Source: Collinsella stercoris DSM 13279
GTDB taxonomy: Bacteria > Actinomycetota > Coriobacteriia > Coriobacteriales > Coriobacteriaceae
DNA length: 64,000 bases
NCBI RefSeq assembly: GCF_020735465.1
Contig: NZ_CP085935.1
Span: 248,001 to 312,000 of the forward strand
Reading direction: 5' to 3'
In this document: in pieces, positions 58,138 to 64,000 of the stretch
Layout of the letters: each line of letters opens with the position of its first letter
How positions within the stretch are numbered: the stretch's first letter is position 1
The notes under the pieces: generated by a model
Seen by the model: the letters and a program-made list of their open reading frames with translations, nothing else
Database searches by the model: none
What the model was told of the DNA's origin: nothing
Made by a program: the position numbers and the translations under genes

Positions 58138-60321
58138 TTACAGTCCAAGGGCTCGCCGCGCCGCAGCCACGGCGTCGCCGGTCTCGTAGAACTCGGGGCT
58201 CACGGCTCCGATCAGCTCGGGGGCGACGCCCTGCAGGTCCGCGATGGAGCTCATCGGCAGCAGGATGCGCTTGGCGCCTGCGTTCTTCGCGACGCGCAGG
58301 ACATCCGCTAAGTTGCTGATGGGCTCCAGTGACCCAGAGAGGCGCAGGATGCCGGGAATCACCAGTCCCGCTATCACGGGGCGTCCCGATGCGGCGGAGC
58401 ACAGACCGATGAACTCGGCCAGCGACACCTCCGCAGAGGGTCCCTTCGCCTGCAGGTCGTTGCAGAAGAGCAGATAATCCCTGCTTGTCACGTGCATGCC
58501 GGCTGCCAGCCACGGAGCGCAGTTCTTGAATTGCTCGAACGCGGCATTCAGCGCATCACGCACCTCGCGGTTCGGCCCAACGCCCTCCATCCTAAACGCG
58601 GCGTTGCCGCTCACGGCCTTGTTTTCGAGCTTGTATATGGCCATCTCGTCGGCAACCGAGCGACCCACGCCAAAGACGTGGCCTGCCTGCGGCGTGGTGT
58701 CGGGAATGAGCGCGTCGTCGGTTTGTTCCAGCACGCCAACTACGTGCATCTCCACGGGGTTCTCCACATCCGTATATCCCAGCTTCACATCGATGAACTC
58801 GATGCCCGCCATGGTCTTGAGCTGTTCTTTAACGCGTCTGCGCCCCTCGATGGCGTATTCCAGCAGCATGCGCACGTCCTCACGATCCATTTTGCCGTCG
58901 GGGAAAATGAGCTTGGCGAGCCCGCTAAAGGTCTTGCGCACCCCGATCTCGTCGCGGCGGTTGAAATCGCTGTTCAGGCGGAAGTATCGGTCGATGTGGT
59001 GCGTGAAGTCGCGCCTGCGCATGGCGTGGAGGAATTCGCCCAGGCAATCGGTGATGAGGCTGTAGCGCTCGCAGATGAGGTCCGAGCGCATCTTGGGCAC
59101 CTCCCAGCCGGGTAGGTAGCAGTGGATGCGGTCGAAGAACGCGCTGTCGTTGTTGAACTCGGGCGGGAACGGGTCGAACAGGTGTGTGGTCTTGAGCACG
59201 TTTGCCACGGAGTCGTTGATGTTGCCCTCGAACACCATGGACGCCTCGGCGTTAAACGACTCGGTGCCGCGGCCGAAGGTGCCGTTCGCCATGTAGCCCT
59301 TCATGATCTGGATGGCGTTTTGATCGCGAAAGTTCATGCCCGCGACCTCGTCGAACGCGATGCAATCCCAATGCCCCACCAGCCCGATGCGCTGCCCCGC
59401 GCGCGCCGCGTTGTTGGCGAAGAGCTTTGCCGTGGTGGTCTGCCCGCCGGAGAGCAGGTAGGAGTAGGGCGAGACCTCGGTGTAGATGTGGGACTTGCCC
59501 GTCCCGCGGGGCCCCAGCTCGCACAGGTTGTAGTTGAGCTCCACAAGCGGCACCATGCGCGTGAGGAAGTGCATGCGCTCGCGCGGCGTGAGGGCGGACG
59601 GTTCATATCCGGCCGAGCGGAGCAGCAGCGCAATCCACTCGTCGGTGCTGAACGCCTCTCGATGGCTCACGAACTCGGGCAGGTCGAGGCTGGGCATCTG
59701 GATGGGTGTGAGGCTCGCGATTTTGAAAGGGGAGTCCTCGGGCCCGCGCTTGCCCTTGCCCGAGGTTCGCCCTTTGCGCGCCCGCCCGCGCTGTTCGGCG
59801 GGGTCATCGCCGAAGATATCGGCAAGCGGGTCCTCCGCGATGTCCTCGGGCCGCAGGTATTGGATGCGCATGATGCACCATATGCCACCCGTGAGGATCT
59901 TTGTGTGCTGGCGGACGTATTCGTCGGGCATGACGAACGGCTCGATGTTGAGATTGGTGAACTGCGCGATGTAGAGATCGCGGTATTCGTCCAGGCGGGC
60001 GCTCACCTTATCGATCACGGTGTATTGCCCCAGCTCGCGGATGCGGCTCTTGATCTTCTCGCTTTCCTCGGGGCGAACGTAGTTCTCGGCGAGGATTTTT
60101 CGGATACGCGCCATGCCATCGGCGATCGCCGCCTCGTCATCGGTGGCGCAATACATGCCCAGCAGGTACTCCAGCACGTACGTGGGGATGCCCGCGCTGC
60201 GCTTCATGAGGGAGGTGAGGTCCTTGCGCACGATCTTGCCGGGGAAATGCTCGATGATCTTGCGGTCGAGCTCATCTGCTTCATATGCGGGCACGCCGCA
60301 GGTGCCGAAACTTGAATCCAT
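58138..60321 (-). CDS. brxL: BREX system Lon-like protease BrxL
   Basis: This is a BREX phage-defence component with AAA+ and Lon-like protease domains. The 727-residue protein has ELGPRGTGKSHIYTE (Walker A) near 270, IAFDEVAGMNF (Walker B) near 325, and FNAEASMVFEGNINDS. The C-terminal Lon-like domain (about 540-727) includes GPSAEVSLAEFIG with the serine, and AKNAGAKRILLPMSS with the lysine. It is the last gene of the reverse-strand BREX set, three bases after pglZ. The type I order pglX-pglZ-brxL is kept. Confidence 0.93.
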   Translation of the reverse strand: MDSSFGTCGVPAYEADELDRKIIEHFPGKIVRKDLTSLMKRSAGIPTYVLEYLLGMYCATDDEAAIADGMARIRKILAENYVRPEESEKIKSRIRELGQYTVIDKVSARLDEYRDLYIAQFTNLNIEPFVMPDEYVRQHTKILTGGIWCIMRIQYLRPEDIAEDPLADIFGDDPAEQRGRARKGRTSGKGKRGPEDSPFKIASLTPIQMPSLDLPEFVSHREAFSTDEWIALLLRSAGYEPSALTPRERMHFLTRMVPLVELNYNLCELGPRGTGKSHIYTEVSPYSYLLSGGQTTTAKLFANNAARAGQRIGLVGHWDCIAFDEVAGMNFRDQNAIQIMKGYMANGTFGRGTESFNAEASMVFEGNINDSVANVLKTTHLFDPFPPEFNNDSAFFDRIHCYLPGWEVPKMRSDLICERYSLITDCLGEFLHAMRRRDFTHHIDRYFRLNSDFNRRDEIGVRKTFSGLAKLIFPDGKMDREDVRMLLEYAIEGRRRVKEQLKTMAGIEFIDVKLGYTDVENPVEMHVVGVLEQTDDALIPDTTPQAGHVFGVGRSVADEMAIYKLENKAVSGNAAFRMEGVGPNREVRDALNAAFEQFKNCAPWLAAGMHVTSRDYLLFCNDLQAKGPSAEVSLAEFIGLCSAASGRPVIAGLVIPGILRLSGSLEPISNLADVLRVAKNAGAKRILLPMSSIADLQGVAPELIGAVSPEFYETGDAVAAARRALGL

Positions 60322-60324
60322 GGG

Positions 60325-62919
60325 TTACCATCCAAAATCAAACGAAGGGGCGAAGGCAATTCGCATGCGCAGCTCGCGCAAGGTGTCCACGGTGCCGATG
60401 TCGCAGTTGCGCGCGTAGAGGAAATACGGCTCCTGCTCGCTCACGGTTACACCTGGTTTGATATTGAGCGTGATGGGGATGACGCGCTCATCTGCGGAGT
60501 CTTGCGTGCGGTCGGCTGCGACATGCGCGATGTCGGTTACGGGTTCGCGCGATGCGTTCCCCACGAACACGTCGTACGAGGCGGGGAGAACCTTGCCGCC
60601 CACGGGCTTGTCTTGCAGCAGGTCCAGCTTGAAGATGCTGTTCGAGATCGTGTCGACGGTGGTGATGAGCGAGAGCGTTGCCTGTTCGCTTTCCACATAA
60701 CCCTTGCTGCCCGCTCGCTTGTTGGTGAACGTGAGCACGGGCACGCAGAGCTCCTGCAGGGAGATGCCTCCGTGCACGTAATTCTCGCCCGCGCCTGCCC
60801 GGGCGATGCGCGTGCAGCGCCGAGGCGCGAAGCCCTTGAGCTTGCCTTCCGCGTGCGGCAGGGCGATGGGCATGAGGACGTCGGAGCGCGCGCTGCCCTC
60901 GGCGATGGCGTAGCGGCGCCCGACGACGATCGTGTCTCCGTCGATCTCGGCCGCGACGGTGTGCTCCGAGGTGCTGAGCGGCTCGTCGGTATAGAGAAAG
61001 CCGTGGTCGGCGGTGACGACGACCTGGCTTGCGATTCGCTCGCGACAGATGAGCTGCACCAAGCCGAAGATCTCCTTCACCGTATCGTCGCAGGCTGAGA
61101 ACACCTTGCGCTCGGTGGGTGCTTTGTCGCCCATCGCATCGATGATGTTGTGATAGACGTAGACGACCTGCGCGTCCTTGACGAGGTCCTTGCGTTGGCT
61201 CGCGCTCATCTCGTTGACGAGTGAGTCGTAGGTGATGGCGACGGCGTGCGGGTCGCTGCGGCGCAGTTGCTCTTGGCGCGCGGCGGTCGTAGCCACCTCC
61301 GAGCCGTCGAGCAGCACGCGCAGCCGCCCGGGCTCGCTCGCATCCATGGTGAGGTGTCCGCAGGGCAGCAGCGACGCCATGCCGCACGAGGTTATGCTGG
61401 GGAATGTGGCCTGCATGGAAGCGAGCTCGCATGTCCCCTTGGTGTTTTGCTCGAGCGTTTCCGCCAGCTCCGCGGCGACTTCGTAGCGCAAGGCATCAGA
61501 GACGATGACGCAGGCGCGCTTGCCCGCACGAACAATCGGCTCGACGGAGCTCATGAAGAAATCGATTTGACGTGGGATGCCGTCAACATAGCCGTTTCGA
61601 GACAGCCCGTCCTCGGCGGCGTCCTCCCACCGGCGCGAAATGCCGGCGAAAAACCAGTTCTTGTAGAGGTTCTCGATCTGATCGCTGCATGCGCGGAAGT
61701 CCTCGTCGAGCCCGTATGGTGCACTGATGAGGGCGCGCCCGAGTGCGAGGTGCATCTGGCGGTACCACGTGTCGAGGCGGTATAGCTCGCCGGTGTAGAG
61801 GCCCCAGACACGCTCTGCAGAAAGAGCGTCGATGCCGCCCGGGTGCTCATTGCGGAACCGCTGCATGCGCGCGGCCGCCTCAAGCCCGTCATAGCAAAGG
61901 GAGAACTCCCGATACCAGGCCGTGCTGTGGCGTGCTTGGGCGAGTGCGAGCGCAGCGGGTGCGTTTTCGGGCGACGCTGCGACGTCATGGAACAGGTGGC
62001 GCAAGATGAGCGCATCGATGCAGGGGAACACATCGATATCGCCTAGGTTTTCGAGTGGCACCTGGGCGAGCATCTGCTCGACGGGCGCGACCTCCTCCAC
62101 GAGCTGCGCGAGCTCGAACAGGGAGTCCCGCTCGGCGCTCTGACACCAGCCACGCACGATATCCTGACAGAGCGCGGTGCTGCCCGAGGTCACGTCTGCG
62201 GGCAGCACCGAGGCGGCGTCGTTGGGCAAAGCGCCGGCGAGTGCACACAGGAGCACGTGCCGCCCGAGCGCGATGAAGTCGCTCGCGTCGCCTGTATAGC
62301 CAATCCATGCGGAGATTGCCGCCTGGAACTCGTCGGTGCAGCCCATGCGCTCAACCTGGGCGAGCGCCTCGGCTCCATCCGATGCCAGCGCCGCGATGAG
62401 GTATGCGCGTACGATGGCCTGCGCGTCGGGAGAGGGCGCGTCGAGCGCGATGGCCATGAGGCCGCAGGCGAGCTGCTGCGGCTGCTCAAAAGAGGCGCTT
62501 AAGCGCGTGAGTTTGCGCAGCACGGTCTTTTTTGCGAGCTGCGCCTTGTGGGCGGCCAGCACCTCGCGCATCTCGTGGGTGTCGACTGCGTTGAGTTCAC
62601 GCAGCTGCATGGAGGTGTAGTCGGCGGCGAAGCTGGTGGAGCGAGCCTCAACGTCGGCGAGCCAGTCGCCCTCCAGGCGGCGGGGGCGCGGTCGGTAGAG
62701 CAGGATGCGATGGCCCGCGAGGTCGCCGTTCAGCGTGCGCTTGAGCGAGAACAGCTCGTGCTCCTCCTCGCGCATCACGTCGACGCCCGGCAGATCGAGC
62801 GCGTCGAGGGATTCGGCAAACGCGCCATCCGGGTCGTGCCACACCACGACGGTGCCAGCCGATGCGTCTTGTTCGTCAAAGAGCCTGATTAGCTCCTGCT
62901 GTATATCGGATAGCTTCAT
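60325..62919 (-). CDS. pglZ: BREX system alkaline-phosphatase-like protein PglZ
   Basis: This is the BREX hallmark protein, needed with PglX for methylation and phage blocking. The 864-residue protein has the metal-binding residues of the alkaline phosphatase fold in CVIVSDALRYEVAAEL near 470, SITSCGMASLLP near 505, and VVTADHGFLYTDE near 630. The N-terminal part (VVWHDPDGAFAESLDAL) and the C-terminal domain fit PglZ type A of BREX type 1. It starts 44 bases after the pglX piece and is probably in the same transcript. Confidence 0.94.
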   Translation of the reverse strand: MKLSDIQQELIRLFDEQDASAGTVVVWHDPDGAFAESLDALDLPGVDVMREEEHELFSLKRTLNGDLAGHRILLYRPRPRRLEGDWLADVEARSTSFAADYTSMQLRELNAVDTHEMREVLAAHKAQLAKKTVLRKLTRLSASFEQPQQLACGLMAIALDAPSPDAQAIVRAYLIAALASDGAEALAQVERMGCTDEFQAAISAWIGYTGDASDFIALGRHVLLCALAGALPNDAASVLPADVTSGSTALCQDIVRGWCQSAERDSLFELAQLVEEVAPVEQMLAQVPLENLGDIDVFPCIDALILRHLFHDVAASPENAPAALALAQARHSTAWYREFSLCYDGLEAAARMQRFRNEHPGGIDALSAERVWGLYTGELYRLDTWYRQMHLALGRALISAPYGLDEDFRACSDQIENLYKNWFFAGISRRWEDAAEDGLSRNGYVDGIPRQIDFFMSSVEPIVRAGKRACVIVSDALRYEVAAELAETLEQNTKGTCELASMQATFPSITSCGMASLLPCGHLTMDASEPGRLRVLLDGSEVATTAARQEQLRRSDPHAVAITYDSLVNEMSASQRKDLVKDAQVVYVYHNIIDAMGDKAPTERKVFSACDDTVKEIFGLVQLICRERIASQVVVTADHGFLYTDEPLSTSEHTVAAEIDGDTIVVGRRYAIAEGSARSDVLMPIALPHAEGKLKGFAPRRCTRIARAGAGENYVHGGISLQELCVPVLTFTNKRAGSKGYVESEQATLSLITTVDTISNSIFKLDLLQDKPVGGKVLPASYDVFVGNASREPVTDIAHVAADRTQDSADERVIPITLNIKPGVTVSEQEPYFLYARNCDIGTVDTLRELRMRIAFAPSFDFGW

Positions 62920-62963
62920 GTCTCACTCATCCATGTCGTTGGGGAACCGGCCAAAGAGCATGG

Positions 62964-63938
62964 CTACTTGACCTTTGCGAGTACGTCTTGGAAGGTGGCG
63001 TAATTGGTCTTCACGCCGTCGTCCAGGTCGATGGCGATCATTTGGTCGGCGAAGCGGTGGATCTTCTCCTCATACGCGATGAGCTCAGTTTCCTGGTCGC
63101 GCAGCTGCTTGAGCTTCTTGTTGAGCGCTGCCTTGCGGCGCGGCTCGCAGTGGATGAGCTCCTCCTCGGCGTCTGCGATGCGCCCGCGTAGGCGCTCCTG
63201 CTGCGGGTGGACGTAGTCGGTGCGGATGCAGGCCATGAGGTCGGGACGGTAGCGGTGCATATAGAAGAGCGCCTTGAAGCTGTTCTTCTTACCGGCGTCG
63301 AGCAGCCAGTAGATGGGGCGCTTCTTGTAGGTGGAGCAGTGGTCGGCGTAGAACTCCTTGAGGAAGTACGCTCGGATCACCTCGAGCGGGGCCGCCTTGG
63401 CGGCGGGGGAGAGGGCGTCGGCGATGAAGGCGAGGTTATCGTTGAGCGTCTCGGCGCCGTAGACGGTGCGGACGAAGTCCACCAGGCGCGCCACGATGTC
63501 GTCCTTGAAGTACTCGTCGTCGGTGATGGGTAGCACGTTGTCGGCGTCGGGCATGAAGGTCACATGTGTCGGGTCGGGCATCTTGGCGAGGTAGTCCTCC
63601 ACCGTGTCGCCCGCGTCGGCCAGCACCAGGCCCTCGACGTCGAGCGAGTAGCGGCCGAACATGCAGCCCACGGCGTAGGAGATGAGCGAGATGATCTCGT
63701 CGCGCTTGGTCCGCACGTAGCGGTTGCCCTTGAACGATTCCGGGACATCTTCGGCGGTGTCGAAGATGCGCGCCACCGAGACGTACTTGTCCTCGACCTC
63801 GATGGGCACCTCGCCCTCCATGTCGTAGATCTTGGCGAAGATGCGGTTGAGCTCCTCCTCGTTAGCCCGAAGCTGATCAAATCGGGCGTTGACCTCGGCT
63901 TTGTGCGCCTCGTACTTGTCGCGGATGAGGGTTGCCAT
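62964..63938 (-). CDS. pglX: Stand-alone C-terminal segment of BREX methyltransferase PglX
   Basis: A 324-residue protein matching only the last quarter of PglX. It has ELNRIFAKIYDMEGE, the family segment LISYAVGCMFGRYSLD, the STYKKRPIYWLL and FYMHRYRPDLM blocks, a coiled-coil-like stretch (about 240-295), and the final AIDLDDGVKTNYATFQDVL. The methyltransferase domain with its NPPY motif is absent. ATG 63938 has AAAGG before it, and a -10 plus two LexA-like boxes lie directly upstream. It therefore looks like an independently expressed gene, not a piece cut by the window edge. The rest of pglX is not in view. Confidence 0.85.
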   Translation of the reverse strand: MATLIRDKYEAHKAEVNARFDQLRANEEELNRIFAKIYDMEGEVPIEVEDKYVSVARIFDTAEDVPESFKGNRYVRTKRDEIISLISYAVGCMFGRYSLDVEGLVLADAGDTVEDYLAKMPDPTHVTFMPDADNVLPITDDEYFKDDIVARLVDFVRTVYGAETLNDNLAFIADALSPAAKAAPLEVIRAYFLKEFYADHCSTYKKRPIYWLLDAGKKNSFKALFYMHRYRPDLMACIRTDYVHPQQERLRGRIADAEEELIHCEPRRKAALNKKLKQLRDQETELIAYEEKIHRFADQMIAIDLDDGVKTNYATFQDVLAKVK

Positions 63939-63961
63939 GTTAAGCTGCCTTTCTATATGGA

Positions 63962-63999
63962 GAACAAATGTTCGTATCAATAGTGTAGAACATGTGTTC
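63962..63999 (-). promoter_or_regulatory. Twin LexA-type boxes flanking a -10 element before the BREX genes
   Basis: GAAC-AAAT-GTTC (63962-63973) and GAAC-ATGT-GTTC (63988-63999) lie 26 bp apart centre to centre. The reverse-strand -10 TACACT (63982-63987) sits between them. Both have the GAAC-N4-GTTC form seen before ruvC. The matching -35 would lie beyond the window edge. Confidence 0.75.
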
Positions 64000-64000
64000 T

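Overview
The window is high-GC, densely coded bacterial DNA. Gene content points to an anaerobic gut actinobacterium of the class Coriobacteriia, and Collinsella is my best guess. The clues are an anaerobic ribonucleotide reductase activase, a mannose-type PTS operon, a biotin-dependent Na+-pumping decarboxylase, a superoxide reductase, AddAB recombination nuclease, and LexA boxes of the Gram-positive GAAC-N4-GTTC type. The genus call is inference from gene content and base composition, not from a marker gene.

Layout. Positions 1-493 hold the end of nrdG. Positions 752-5361 are a PTS operon (IIC, IID, IIB, sugar-phosphate SIS protein, IIA) followed by its probable GntR regulator. Positions 5506-13767 carry folE, the biotin ligase birA, a reverse-strand decarboxylase operon that would use that biotin, an HD hydrolase, folB and a CPBP membrane protease. 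Positions 13936-22145 form an accessory region: hipBA, a fic gene with a striking operator, a radical SAM/SPASM enzyme followed by a 25-codon ORF with a strong ribosome site, a DUF2975/HTH pair, a thioredoxin-like lipoprotein, a DUF2599 secreted protein, and a fossil made of fic and ygiQ pieces. Positions 22196-33966 hold a GT-C glycosyltransferase, ygiQ, membrane proteins, a HAD phosphatase, an MgtA-type P-ATPase with a long leader, and a DUF1275 protein. Positions 34121-41064 hold a DUF3990/XRE toxin-antitoxin pair, mnmA, cysK with a divergent Rrf2 regulator, a small membrane protein, apbE and a TrpR-like regulator. Positions 41439-53023 hold addB, addA, a MntA-HepT toxin-antitoxin pair and dnaE. 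Positions 53290-58134 hold a superoxide reductase, a NAD-synthetase-like pseudoenzyme and ruvCAB. Positions 58138-64000 are the end of a BREX phage-defence locus (brxL, pglZ and a stand-alone C-terminal piece of pglX).

How the parts connect. DNA repair (addAB, ruvCAB, dnaE) and defence lie next to each other. ruvC has a LexA-type box after its -10 element. The first visible BREX gene is preceded by two boxes of the same type flanking a -10 element, so the SOS response may drive the BREX tail. Four toxin-antitoxin-like modules are present (hipBA, fic, DUF3990/XRE, mntA-hepT), and three of them have visible inverted-repeat operators.

Two dispersed repeat families run through the intergenic spaces. 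One is a 33-bp palindrome centred on GGGAC-N-GTCCC. The other is a pair of GAGAGTTAACTCTC-like palindromes held exactly 52 bp apart in three copies. I recognised no tRNA, rRNA or CRISPR array.
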